Below, piece by piece: positions 6,729 through 13,866 of a stretch of DNA of 13,866 bases. Position numbers and translations under genes: made by a program. The DNA comes from Pseudomonadota bacterium (GTDB lineage Bacteria; Pseudomonadota; Gammaproteobacteria; Burkholderiales; Methylophilaceae). Position 1 is the stretch's first letter, and each line of letters starts with the position of its first letter. The stretch lies in contig JAKPIR010000263.1 of the NCBI GenBank assembly GCA_029549705.1, positions 1-13,866 of the forward strand, read 5' to 3'. The notes under the pieces are model-generated. The model had not been told where the DNA came from. It searched no databases and saw only the letters and a list, made by a program, of their open reading frames with translations.

Positions 6729-6756
6729 CAATATCCGCTCTGCCGAGCGGGTATTG
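6729..6756. terminator. hairpin between convergent EAL-HDOD and metH genes
   Basis: A 12-pair stem (6729-6740 with 6745-6756, one G-T pair) closes a TGCC loop. It can be extended by CTGGCA (6716-6721) pairing with TGCCAG (6755-6760) across a bulge. It lies in the 49-base gap between two convergent stop codons. Neither side has a T tract, so it is at best a weak bidirectional terminator or a 3'-end stabilising structure. Confidence 0.5.
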
Positions 6757-6764
6757 CCAGATAA

Positions 6765-9700
6765 TTAGCCTAAATTAGGTGCCAGCCAGCGTTCCAAATA
6801 CGCCTTAGGCAGATTTCTGCGTCTTGCCAAATCCTCCAATTGGTCTTCACCAATTTTATCCACGCTAAAATATTTTGCTTGTTTGTGCGCTAGGTAGAAC
6901 CCTGAAACTGCTGCCGCTGGCTGCATGGCGAAACTTTCTGTCAGCGTCATACCGATTTCATCGCATTGCAACAGGTTGAACATATCTGGCTTCACGGTGT
7001 GGTCTGGGCAAGCGGGATAGCCAGGTGCTGGGCGAATGCCTTGATAGTTTTCTTTTATCAAGGCATCAACCTCTAATTTCTCATCCGCTGCATATCCCCA
7101 TAAATCAGTGCGAATACGCGCATGCATATATTCAGCAAAGGCTTCGGCCAGCCTATCAGCCAGCGCTTTAAACATAATGCCGCTGTAATCATCATGTTCA
7201 GCGATAAAACGGTGCTCGATTTTTTCAATGCCTAGCCCCGCCGTAACGGCGAACAAACCGATATAGTCTTCAGTACCTTTGGGCGCAACAAAATCACTTA
7301 AGCATTGGTTGGGTCGTGCCTCGCCATCAATCACCGGTTTTACCGTTTGCTGGCGCATGCCATACCAAGTAAACGCGGTTTGCGTGCGAGTCTCATCGGT
7401 ATAAATCTCGATATCATCATCATTAACTGAGTTCGCTGGCATGAGCGCGATGACGCCATTGGCTGTGAGCCAACGCCCATCAATGATTTTTTTCAGCATT
7501 TGTTGCGCTTCATTGAAGACTTTAGTGGCGGCTTCACCCACAACGTTGTCGGTCAAAATTGCTGGGTAACTGCCAGCTAAATCCCAAGTTTGGAAATAAG
7601 GAGACCAATCGATATATTGCGCGATTAAGCTTAAATCAATATTTTTGAAGACACGACGGCCAATAAACTTTGGCTTCACGGGTGTAAATTCACCCGTAAA
7701 TGAAAGTTTGGCCTTATTGGCACGCGCTTCTGTAATGGTGAGTAGAGGCGTGCCTTTTTTATTGGCATGCTGATTGCGCGCTTTGGCGTAATCAGCCTGA
7801 ATTTCTGCCAAATAAGCACCGCGGCTTTCTGGTGTCAGCAGATTTTGCATCACCGATACCGAGCGTGAAGCGTCTGGCACGTAAATCACTGGGCCATCGT
7901 AATGGGGGGCGATTTTTACCGCGGTATGCGCGCGTGAAGTAGTTGCTCCGCCAATGAGCAATGGTGTGCCTAAACGATGAAAATGTGGATCGCGTTGCAT
8001 TTCTTTAGCAACATAGGCCATTTCTTCTAACGATGGTGTAATCAAGCCGCTTAAGCCGATAATGTCGGCATTCTCCGCTTTGGCCATGGCTAAAATTTCC
8101 GCCGCTGGCACCATTACGCCCATATTCACCACTTCAAAGTTATTGCATTGCAGCACCACAGACACAATATTTTTGCCGATGTCATGCACATCGCCTTTTA
8201 CTGTGGCGATGACCACTTTACCCTTTGGCTTGGCCACTACACCCGTGCGCTCTTGCTCTAATAACTTTTCGGCTTCAATAAATGGGATTAAGTGTGCCAC
8301 GGCTTGCTTCATGACGCGGGCAGATTTCACCACCTGTGGTAAAAACATTTTGCCTTGCCCAAATAAATCCCCCACGATGTTCATGCCATCCATGAGCGGG
8401 CCTTCAATGACATGAATCGGTCTGCCACCTTTAGCTTCAACTGCTGCACGTGCTTCTTCGGTGTCCTGCACAATGAACTCCGTGATGCCATGCACCATGG
8501 CGTGCGCCAAGCGTTTTTCAACCGGCGCTGGATGTTCAGGCGTGCCACGCCACTCTAACGTGGCTTCTTCTTTTTTGCCACCCGCCTTTAAGGTGCTGGC
8601 GATTTCAATCAGCCGTTCTGTGGGCGCCAGCAAATTATTGGGGTCAGTAATACGGTTGAGTACCACGTCCTCTACACATTTTTTAAGTGCTGGCTCTAAA
8701 TCATCGTAAACGCCCATCATGCCGGCGTTGACAATGCCCATGGTCATGCCCGCTTTGATGGCATGGTATAAAAACACGGTGTGAATCGCTTCACGCGCTG
8801 GGTCGTTGCCGCGAAAGCTAAAGCTTACATTTGAAACGCCGCCTGAAATTTTGGCATGTGGAAGATTTTGCTTAATCCAACGTGTGGCTTCAATAAAATC
8901 CACCGCATAGTTGTTGTGTTCTTCAATGCCGGTTGCAATCGCAAAAATATTCGGGTCAAAGATAATGTCTTCCGGTGGGAAGTCTTGCGCGACCAATAAA
9001 TCATACGCACGTTTGCAGATTTCGATTTTTCTCTCATAAGTATCGGCTTGGCCTTTTTCATCAAACGCCATCACAATTACCGCTGCACCGTAACGGTGAC
9101 ACAGCTTAGCCTGACGTAAAAATTCGGCTTCACCTTCTTTCATCGAAATAGAATTGACAATCGCCTTGCCTTGCACGCACTTTAAGCCCGCTTCAATCAC
9201 TGACCATTTGCTGGAATCAATCATCACGGGCACGCGCGCAATATCAGGCTCAGAAGCAATTAAGTTTAAGAAATGCGTCATGGCTTTAACGGCGTCTAAC
9301 ATGCCTTCATCCATGTTAATGTCAATAACTTGCGCGCCATTTTCCACTTGCTGACGTGCCACGCTCAGGGCTTCTTCATACTGCTCGTTAATAATCATGC
9401 GCGCAAAGGCTTTACTGCCCGTCACGTTAGTGCGCTCGCCCACATTGACAAACAATGAGCTGTCATCAATGATAAATGGCTCTAGCCCTGAAAGCCGTGT
9501 GTAAGGTGGCACCACCGGCACTTGCCTTGGCGGAATATCTTTAATCGCCTCATAAATCGCGTTGATGTGTGGTGGCGTTGTCCCACAGCAACCGCCTGCG
9601 ATATTGACAAAACCACTCTGTGCAAACTCTTTGACTAAGCTTGAAGTCACATCCGGCGTTTCGTCAAAGCCTGTGTCGCTCATTGGGTTAGGTAGACCCG

Positions 9701-10553
9701 CGTTGGGGTAAATGCAGACAAACGTATCGGCAATTTTTGAAAGCTCTTCGGCATATGGGCGCATCAACGTTGCACCCAACGCACAGTTTAGGCCAATGGT
9801 AAGCGGCTTAGCATGGCGCACAGCGTGCCAAAAAGCCGTGACGGTTTGACCAGACAAAATACGCCCGGAAGCATCCGTTACCGTACCAGAAATCATGATA
9901 GGCAAGCGACTGCCATGTTCTTCAAAGAACGTTTCGATGGCAAACAATGCCGCTTTGCAGTTGAGCGTATCAAAAATGGTTTCTACCATTAAAATATCGG
10001 CACCACCTGCCACCAAGCCGCGTACTTGCTCTAAATAGGCGTTCATGAGCTCATCAAACGTAACATTTCGCGCGGCAGGGTCGTTCACATCAGGGGAAAT
10101 TGAAGCTGTTTTAGGCGTTGGTCCCAGTGCGCCCGCCACAAAGCGCGGCTTGTCAGGGGTGCTGTATTGATCACATGCAGCGCGCGCAAGCTTAGCTGCT
10201 TGCACGTTCATTTCATAGACCAAATGCGCCATGTGATAATCATCTTGCGCAACTTTAGTAGCGCCAAAGGTATTGGTTTCAATGATATCCGCACCTGCGG
10301 CCAAGTATTTTTCGTGAATTTCCTGAATGATATGCGGCTGTGTGAGCGTGAGTAATTCATTATTGCCCTTCACAAATAGCTCGCGCTCGCCCGCAGGCGC
10401 TTTAAAGTCCGCAAAGCGCTCACCTCGATAGTCCGCCTCAGTCAGTTTATATTGCTGAATCATCGTACCCATTGCACCATCAAGAATTAAGATGCGCTGC
10501 GCTAATAGCTGACGCAATTGGGTTTCAACGGGGGATAGTGGTTTGAAATTCAT
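6765..10553 (-). CDS. metH: cobalamin-dependent methionine synthase MetH
   Basis: MetH moves the methyl group of 5-methyltetrahydrofolate through cobalamin to homocysteine, giving methionine. All four modules are present in the 1262-residue protein (E. coli: 1227). The homocysteine domain starts at LDGAMGTMIQ (about 24-33) and has zinc ligands C257, C322 and C323 in AGGCCGTT. The folate (pterin) domain starts near NVGERTNVTGSKAF (370-383). The B12 cap and binding domain carry the D788-x-H790-x2-G793 motif, where the histidine binds cobalt, plus GLSGLITPS and GGATTSRAHTA. The C-terminal reactivation domain has PGYPACPDH, which binds S-adenosylmethionine. I chose ATG at 10553, with GAG five bases upstream. 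The frame stays open to a TTG at 10586, but that codon has no Shine-Dalgarno and adds 11 non-conserved residues. The gene lies 74 bases after yifB on the same strand, with no cobalamin riboswitch visible between. Confidence 0.97.
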   Translation of the reverse strand: MNFKPLSPVETQLRQLLAQRILILDGAMGTMIQQYKLTEADYRGERFADFKAPAGERELFVKGNNELLTLTQPHIIQEIHEKYLAAGADIIETNTFGATKVAQDDYHMAHLVYEMNVQAAKLARAACDQYSTPDKPRFVAGALGPTPKTASISPDVNDPAARNVTFDELMNAYLEQVRGLVAGGADILMVETIFDTLNCKAALFAIETFFEEHGSRLPIMISGTVTDASGRILSGQTVTAFWHAVRHAKPLTIGLNCALGATLMRPYAEELSKIADTFVCIYPNAGLPNPMSDTGFDETPDVTSSLVKEFAQSGFVNIAGGCCGTTPPHINAIYEAIKDIPPRQVPVVPPYTRLSGLEPFIIDDSSLFVNVGERTNVTGSKAFARMIINEQYEEALSVARQQVENGAQVIDINMDEGMLDAVKAMTHFLNLIASEPDIARVPVMIDSSKWSVIEAGLKCVQGKAIVNSISMKEGEAEFLRQAKLCHRYGAAVIVMAFDEKGQADTYERKIEICKRAYDLLVAQDFPPEDIIFDPNIFAIATGIEEHNNYAVDFIEATRWIKQNLPHAKISGGVSNVSFSFRGNDPAREAIHTVFLYHAIKAGMTMGIVNAGMMGVYDDLEPALKKCVEDVVLNRITDPNNLLAPTERLIEIASTLKAGGKKEEATLEWRGTPEHPAPVEKRLAHAMVHGITEFIVQDTEEARAAVEAKGGRPIHVIEGPLMDGMNIVGDLFGQGKMFLPQVVKSARVMKQAVAHLIPFIEAEKLLEQERTGVVAKPKGKVVIATVKGDVHDIGKNIVSVVLQCNNFEVVNMGVMVPAAEILAMAKAENADIIGLSGLITPSLEEMAYVAKEMQRDPHFHRLGTPLLIGGATTSRAHTAVKIAPHYDGPVIYVPDASRSVSVMQNLLTPESRGAYLAEIQADYAKARNQHANKKGTPLLTITEARANKAKLSFTGEFTPVKPKFIGRRVFKNIDLSLIAQYIDWSPYFQTWDLAGSYPAILTDNVVGEAATKVFNEAQQMLKKIIDGRWLTANGVIALMPANSVNDDDIEIYTDETRTQTAFTWYGMRQQTVKPVIDGEARPNQCLSDFVAPKGTEDYIGLFAVTAGLGIEKIEHRFIAEHDDYSGIMFKALADRLAEAFAEYMHARIRTDLWGYAADEKLEVDALIKENYQGIRPAPGYPACPDHTVKPDMFNLLQCDEIGMTLTESFAMQPAAAVSGFYLAHKQAKYFSVDKIGEDQLEDLARRRNLPKAYLERWLAPNLG

Positions 10554-10627
10554 TTGTACTCGATTTGTGGATGAAAATTTACGCAATAAATTCAGGTTAA
10601 TTACTAATAGTTAAGTTTGGTTGTTAA

Positions 10628-12121
10628 TTATGCTTTATCGTTGCGTCGGTATTGTATTGCCTCAGCAATATGTGTTGGTTGAATTGTATTTTCACTGGCT
10701 AAATCTGCAATGGTTCTGGCTACTTTTAAAATGCGATGATACGCTCTGGCAGACAAACTTAAACGACTGATAGCCTGTTTTAATAGTTGCAACCCTGCTT
10801 CATCTGCTACGCAATGCTGATCAATTTCTTTTGTGCCCAGTAAGTTATTGGGCTTGCCTTGTCTTGCTAATTGCTTGTTACGCGCTTTTTCAACTCGCCC
10901 CCTTACCAAATCAGAAGATTCTGATTGTTTCGCACTTAACAATTCATCTTCCTTCAATGCTGGTACTTCAATATGTAAGTCAATGCGGTCTAGCAGTGGC
11001 CCCGATATTTTAGCTTTGTATCGCGCAACTTGGTCAGGTGTACAGCGGCACTTATTATTAAAATGTCCTAGATAACCACAAGGGCAGGGATTCATGGCTG
11101 TAATCAGTTGGAATTGTGCAGGAAAATCCGCCTGACGTGCCGCACGTGAGATAGTGATATGGCCGCTCTCCAGCGGTTCGCGCAACACTTCTAATACTTT
11201 ACGGTCAAATTCTGGCAATTCATCAAGAAACAATACACCATGATGCGCGAGTGAAATTTCACCTGGCCGGGGAATTCCACCTCCACCTACCAGAGCAACC
11301 CCTGATGCTGTGTGGTGCGGCGACCTAAACGGGCGGCGCTTCCAATCCTCAAGCTTATACTTGCCATTTAAAGATTGTAATGCAGCTGACTCTAGCGCTT
11401 CATCTTCTGTCATGCTTGGCAAAATGCCTGCAAACCGACTTGCCAGCATACTTTTACCTGTGCCGGGCGGGCCGCTCATAATCACACTGTGGCCACCTGC
11501 GGCTGCAATTTCTAATGCACGCTTTGGCGCTGACTGGCCTTTGACTTCACTAAAATCTGGATAGCTAAGTTTGGACGATTGGAGGTGCGCCTCTTGTTGC
11601 GCCAAGGGGGTGCGGCCAGCCAGATGCGCACATATTTCCAATAATGTATTCGCTGGGTAAACAATAGCATCTGCCACCAAAGCAGCTTCTGCCGCACTTT
11701 CGCGTGGCAATATAAAAGCGCGCCCGCTTTTATAAGATTTAAATGCCATGGCCAGCGCACCACGAATTGACCTAAGCTCTCCAGTGAGGGCTAATTCACC
11801 CGCAAACTCATAGCGAGATAATGCTTCAATAGGAATTTGCCCAGAAGCTGCCAATATACCCAAAGCAATGGGTAAATCGTAGCGCCCACTTTCTTTAGGT
11901 AAGTCGGCTGGGGCTAAATTTACCGTAATTCGTCTGGCCGGGAACTCAAACTGCGCCGTTTGCAATGCGGCACGCACACGGTCTTTACTCTCCTTTACCT
12001 CGGCTTCAGGGAGACCAACAATCGTAAAGCTGGGCAGCCCATTGGCTAAATGCACCTCAACGACCACTTCTGGTGCATCCATGCCACTTAATGCGCGGCT
12101 ATATAAAACAGCCAAACTCAT
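10628..12121 (-). CDS. comM: YifB/ComM family Mg-chelatase-like AAA+ ATPase
   Basis: The 497-residue protein has an N-terminal Lon-protease-like fold (about 20-165, including FTIVGLPEAEVKESKDRVRA). A magnesium-chelatase type AAA+ domain follows, with Walker A GPPGTGKS at 217-224, Walker B LFLDE at 297-301, SPHHTAS at 267-273 and LLDRIDLH at 376-383. Cysteines C346, C348, C358 and C360 form a likely zinc site in NPCPCGY and CRC. The C-terminal Mg-chelatase domain ends in EAIQYRR. ComM is a helicase that promotes branch migration during natural transformation in Vibrio and Haemophilus; the wider YifB family is also found in species not known to transform. ATG at 12121 follows the ubiK stop after one base, so the two are probably co-transcribed. 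No other competence gene is in the window. Confidence 0.93.
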   Translation of the reverse strand: MSLAVLYSRALSGMDAPEVVVEVHLANGLPSFTIVGLPEAEVKESKDRVRAALQTAQFEFPARRITVNLAPADLPKESGRYDLPIALGILAASGQIPIEALSRYEFAGELALTGELRSIRGALAMAFKSYKSGRAFILPRESAAEAALVADAIVYPANTLLEICAHLAGRTPLAQQEAHLQSSKLSYPDFSEVKGQSAPKRALEIAAAGGHSVIMSGPPGTGKSMLASRFAGILPSMTEDEALESAALQSLNGKYKLEDWKRRPFRSPHHTASGVALVGGGGIPRPGEISLAHHGVLFLDELPEFDRKVLEVLREPLESGHITISRAARQADFPAQFQLITAMNPCPCGYLGHFNNKCRCTPDQVARYKAKISGPLLDRIDLHIEVPALKEDELLSAKQSESSDLVRGRVEKARNKQLARQGKPNNLLGTKEIDQHCVADEAGLQLLKQAISRLSLSARAYHRILKVARTIADLASENTIQPTHIAEAIQYRRNDKA

Positions 12122-12122
12122 G

Positions 12123-12362
12123 CTAATTTTTTTGCCGGGCTTCTAATTCAGCTAGTTTTGTTTCTAACTGGCTGAGCTTTTCTTTGGTACTTCTTAGCAC
12201 TTCGGCCTGCACGTCAAATTCTTCACGCGTGACGAGTTCCAATTTGGTGAGTGCGCCCTTTAATAGTGCATGAATGTTTTTTTCAGCATCGCCTAATGGT
12301 GAGCTGCTAATTATCTCTTTGATTTTTATAGATAATTCATTTAATTTTTCTGAACTTAACAT
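12123..12362 (-). CDS. ubiK: ubiquinone biosynthesis accessory factor UbiK
   Basis: The 79-residue protein starts MLSSEKLNELSIKIKEIISS and ends in a Glu/Lys/Leu-rich coiled coil (about 46-77), which together are characteristic of the UbiK (YqiC, BMFP) family. UbiK binds UbiJ and supports the cytoplasmic Ubi complex in aerobic ubiquinone synthesis; it can also associate with membranes. The frame is open up to a TTG at 12407, but AAAGGAG at 12374-12368 marks the start: it lies two bases from the ATG at 12365 and five from the ATG at 12362, so I prefer 12362. The gene precedes yifB by one base. On the minus strand a TATAAT (12456 to 12451) about 90 bases upstream could be a -10 box, but no -35 box fits. 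Confidence 0.88.
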   Translation of the reverse strand: MLSSEKLNELSIKIKEIISSSPLGDAEKNIHALLKGALTKLELVTREEFDVQAEVLRSTKEKLSQLETKLAELEARQKN

Positions 12363-12367
12363 CATGA

Positions 12368-12374
12368 CTCCTTT
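12368..12374 (-). promoter_or_regulatory. ribosome binding site deciding the ubiK start
   Basis: Minus-strand AAAGGAG (12374 to 12368) lies five bases before the ATG at 12362 and inside the longer TTG-initiated frame. It excludes that longer form and places translation at one of two adjacent ATG codons. Confidence 0.75.
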
Positions 12375-12470
12375 GTATTTAGGTAGTAGTTTATCAGGTT
12401 TTGGCAAATTTAGATAAATCTATGCTGAGTAAAAATTAAATAACCTACTGATTATAAACAATATTTATAT

Positions 12471-12486
12471 TGGCACAGCCTTTGCT
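12471..12486 (+). promoter_or_regulatory. sigma-54 (RpoN) promoter of the porin-glnK-amt operon
   Basis: TGGCAC (12471-12476), five bases, then TTGCT (12482-12486) matches the sigma-54 consensus TGGCAC-N5-TTGCW at every defined base, with the essential GG and GC in the right spacing. Transcription would begin near 12497, leaving about 41 bases before the porin ATG. Sigma-54 promoters need an enhancer-binding activator; for glnK-amt this is normally NtrC. I did not find a clear NtrC palindrome (GCAC-N7-GTGC type) in the 120 bases upstream, so the activator site is weak or lies inside ubiK. The downstream glnK gene strongly supports the call. Confidence 0.9.
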
Positions 12487-12537
12487 TAATGTGTATTGAA
12501 TAATTTTTTATTCTTAACATGTTCAAGGGGAATCAAT

Positions 12538-13332
12538 ATGCGTAACTCGTTATTGTCAATTGCAGTATTAAGTGCATTTACATTACCTACAATTTCATTT
12601 GCGGAAGAGGCTGCGCCAGCCGCAGAAGCGCCTACAGTTGCGGCAACAGCTTCACCACACACTTTTGCTTACAACGTTGGGCTATACAGCCAATATATTT
12701 TTCGTGGCCTCACACAAACTCGTGAAGACCCTGCTATTCAAGGCGGTGTCGATTACACGCATGCCAGCGGCTTTTATGCGGGTGCCTGGGCTTCAAACAT
12801 CAGCTGGTTAACAGATGGCGATTACTACAAAAGCTCAAGCTTGGAGCTAGACCTTTACGGTGGCTACGCTAACACGATTGGCGAAACAGGTATTGGCTAC
12901 AACGTAGGACTACTGCAATACATCTACCCTGGTAGAAAATTCAGCGGTACTAAAAAAGCCGAAACCACCGAAATCTACGGAAGTCTTTCATACGGATGGC
13001 TTTCTGGCAAAGTTTCTGCGGTTGTATCAGATGGCGCATTTGGGTTTGATAATGCCGACGGGTCAACCTATACAGAGTTAAATTTGGCCGTACCCTTTGG
13101 TAGTGGTTTTTCTGGCGTAGCGCATGTCGGCTACCAAGATTTTACCGGCAAAGGCAATAGCCAGTTTGATTATGCAGACTGGAAGTTGGGCGTGACTAAA
13201 TCATGGGATGGTGGTGTTAATTTAGGTGCCTACTACACCGACACCGATGGCAAAAAATCTGATTTCACGGATGCTTCTGGCCAAAACATCGCCAAAGAAC
13301 AATTTACTGTATTTGTACAAAAAACTTTTTAA
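12538..13332 (+). CDS. TorF-family putative porin (outer-membrane beta-barrel)
   Basis: The 264-residue precursor has a signal peptide of about 22 residues ending SFA, followed by an Ala/Pro/Glu-rich stretch (residues 23-40). A run of alternating aromatic and polar strands follows (YNVGLYSQYIFRGLTQT at 47-63). The protein ends in FVQKTF; a C-terminal Phe is the usual signal for outer-membrane barrel insertion. The YSQYIFRG start and overall length fit the TorF (Gcw_chp) family. The ATG at 12538 has AAGGGG seven bases upstream. A TTG at 12496 in frame is excluded because it lies at the sigma-54 transcription start and adds residues before the signal peptide. As the first gene of an RpoN-driven operon with glnK and an amt-like gene, it probably admits ammonium or a small nitrogen compound. 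The cargo is an inference. Confidence 0.87.
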   Translation: MRNSLLSIAVLSAFTLPTISFAEEAAPAAEAPTVAATASPHTFAYNVGLYSQYIFRGLTQTREDPAIQGGVDYTHASGFYAGAWASNISWLTDGDYYKSSSLELDLYGGYANTIGETGIGYNVGLLQYIYPGRKFSGTKKAETTEIYGSLSYGWLSGKVSAVVSDGAFGFDNADGSTYTELNLAVPFGSGFSGVAHVGYQDFTGKGNSQFDYADWKLGVTKSWDGGVNLGAYYTDTDGKKSDFTDASGQNIAKEQFTVFVQKTF

Positions 13333-13339
13333 ACCAGTT

Positions 13340-13362
13340 AGTGCGAGATTTCTCGCACTTTT
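13340..13362 (+). terminator. hairpin between porin and glnK (partial terminator or processing site)
   Basis: AGTGCGAG (13340-13347) pairs with CTCGCACT (13352-13359) around a 4-base loop, followed by four T residues (13359-13362). The stem is GC-rich but the T tract is short, so it may reduce read-through rather than stop it, or protect the 3' end of porin mRNA. The perfect AGGAGG of glnK begins at the very next base (13363). Confidence 0.6.
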
Positions 13363-13373
13363 AGGAGGCACTC

Positions 13374-13712
13374 ATGAAATTTATATCAGCAATTATAAAG
13401 CCCTTCAAGCTTGATGAAGTGCGTGAAGCACTTTCTGCCATTGGCGTGCAAGGGATTACCGTAACAGAGGTGAAGGGGTTTGGCCGTCAAAAGGGCCACA
13501 CCGAGCTATATCGTGGTGCTGAGTACGTAGTGGATTTCTTACCAAAAGTGAAAGTGGAAATTGCCATTGATGACAAAATTTTAGATCAGGTCATTGAGGC
13601 GATTGAAAAATCAGCCGCTACTGGAAAAATCGGTGACGGCAAAATCTTTGTGTTTAATTTAGAGCAAGTAACCCGTATTCGTACCGGTGAAACTGGCTCA
13701 GAAGCACTCTAA
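13374..13712 (+). CDS. glnK: nitrogen regulatory protein P-II (GlnK type)
   Basis: The 112-residue protein is a complete PII signal protein. The T-loop has ELYRGAEYVVDF with the uridylylation site Y51; the C-terminal signature TGKIGDGKIFV is at 83-93; R101 and R103 bind ATP phosphate, as in the family. PII proteins sense 2-oxoglutarate and ADP/ATP. In the GlnK role they bind the cytoplasmic face of the ammonium channel and close it when nitrogen is plentiful. Placement directly before an amt-like gene and downstream of a sigma-54 promoter favours GlnK over GlnB. Translation starts at ATG 13374 behind a perfect AGGAGG (13363-13368) with five-base spacing, stronger than the sites of its neighbours, consistent with high PII demand. 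Confidence 0.95.
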   Translation: MKFISAIIKPFKLDEVREALSAIGVQGITVTEVKGFGRQKGHTELYRGAEYVVDFLPKVKVEIAIDDKILDQVIEAIEKSAATGKIGDGKIFVFNLEQVTRIRTGETGSEAL

Positions 13713-13722
13713 GGGGATCAAC

Positions 13723-13866
13723 ATGAAAAAAGTTCTTTCGATATTGGCATTAGTGACAACACTAGGCTTGGGTTTTAGCGGCAATGTATTGGCTGAGGAC
13801 GCCCCTGCGGCAGACGCTGCAACAACTGAAGTTGTGGCAACTCCTGATGCTGTCGCTCCCGTTGAA
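13723..13866 (+). CDS. amt: ammonium transporter, N-terminal 48 residues (partial)
   Basis: The reading frame begins at ATG 13723, ten bases after the glnK stop, with AAGGGG six bases upstream, and runs off the window. The 48 residues are a signal peptide of about 24 residues (MKKVLSILALVTTLGLGF, ending VLA) and an Ala/Pro/Asp-rich stretch. Many proteobacterial Amt proteins have a cleaved signal peptide and such a linker before the first membrane helix, and glnK is almost always followed by amtB. The Amt channel conducts ammonium across the inner membrane. No transmembrane channel sequence is visible here, so the identity rests on context; another exported protein is possible but less likely. 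Confidence 0.75.
   Translation, partial: MKKVLSILALVTTLGLGFSGNVLAEDAPAADAATTEVVATPDAVAPVE

Noticed and set aside
8062..8415. 117-codon open frame opposite metH
   Set aside because: It lies wholly within a strongly conserved metH region and looks like an antisense shadow.
10554..10586. TTG-initiated 11-residue extension of MetH
   Set aside because: No Shine-Dalgarno before the TTG, the added residues do not resemble MetH, and the ATG at 10553 has GAG at five bases.
12363..12407. Longer UbiK frame starting at TTG 12407
   Set aside because: The clear ribosome site AAAGGAG lies inside this extension, pointing to the ATG pair at 12362-12365.
12363..12470. NtrC enhancer site upstream of the sigma-54 promoter
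   Set aside because: I looked for paired GCAC/GTGC half-sites here and into ubiK and found none convincing.
12496..12537. Longer porin frame starting at TTG 12496
   Set aside because: It would begin at the predicted sigma-54 transcription start and place 14 residues before a clean signal peptide; ATG 12538 has AAGGGG upstream.

Overview
The window looks like a stretch of core chromosome from a betaproteobacterium, most likely of the Methylophilaceae (Methylotenera-like). This placement is an inference from protein character and gene order: a TorF-type porin next to glnK and an amt-like gene, an mpl-tonB-ferredoxin cluster, and full-length cobalamin MetH. No marker gene in the window proves it. 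I see no mobile element, phage gene, CRISPR array, tRNA or rRNA, and no broken gene.

Layout. Positions 1-2312 run on the plus strand: the 3' end of ispH (isoprenoid precursor synthesis), a nudB-type Nudix hydrolase (folate pathway), nadA (quinolinate synthase) and a HIT-family hydrolase that starts with TTG one base after nadA. A strong intrinsic terminator at about 2353-2400 closes this group. Positions 2464-5185 are a minus-strand operon read mpl, TonB-like protein, thioredoxin-like [2Fe-2S] ferredoxin. A 270-base AT-rich divergent intergenic region follows. It carries a candidate sigma-28 (FliA) type promoter for a plus-strand EAL-HDOD signalling protein (5456-6715). Positions 6765-12362 are again minus strand: ubiK, yifB (comM) and metH in transcription order. 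A second divergent region (12363-12537) contains a textbook sigma-54 promoter, TGGCAC-N5-TTGCT. It drives the plus-strand group at the right edge: a TorF-family porin, the PII protein glnK and the first 48 codons of what is very probably the ammonium transporter gene amt.

How the genes fit together. Most are independent housekeeping functions: isoprenoids, folate, NAD, methionine, ubiquinone, peptidoglycan recycling and DNA uptake or recombination. Two regulatory units stand out. One is the RpoN-dependent porin-glnK-amt unit, which suggests that an outer-membrane channel is co-induced with ammonium uptake and its PII regulator under nitrogen limitation. A hairpin between porin and glnK may set their expression ratio. 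The other is the EAL-HDOD gene with a flagellar-type promoter, hinting at a link to motility. I do not see a wholly new multi-gene system here; the findings below are the places I would look first.
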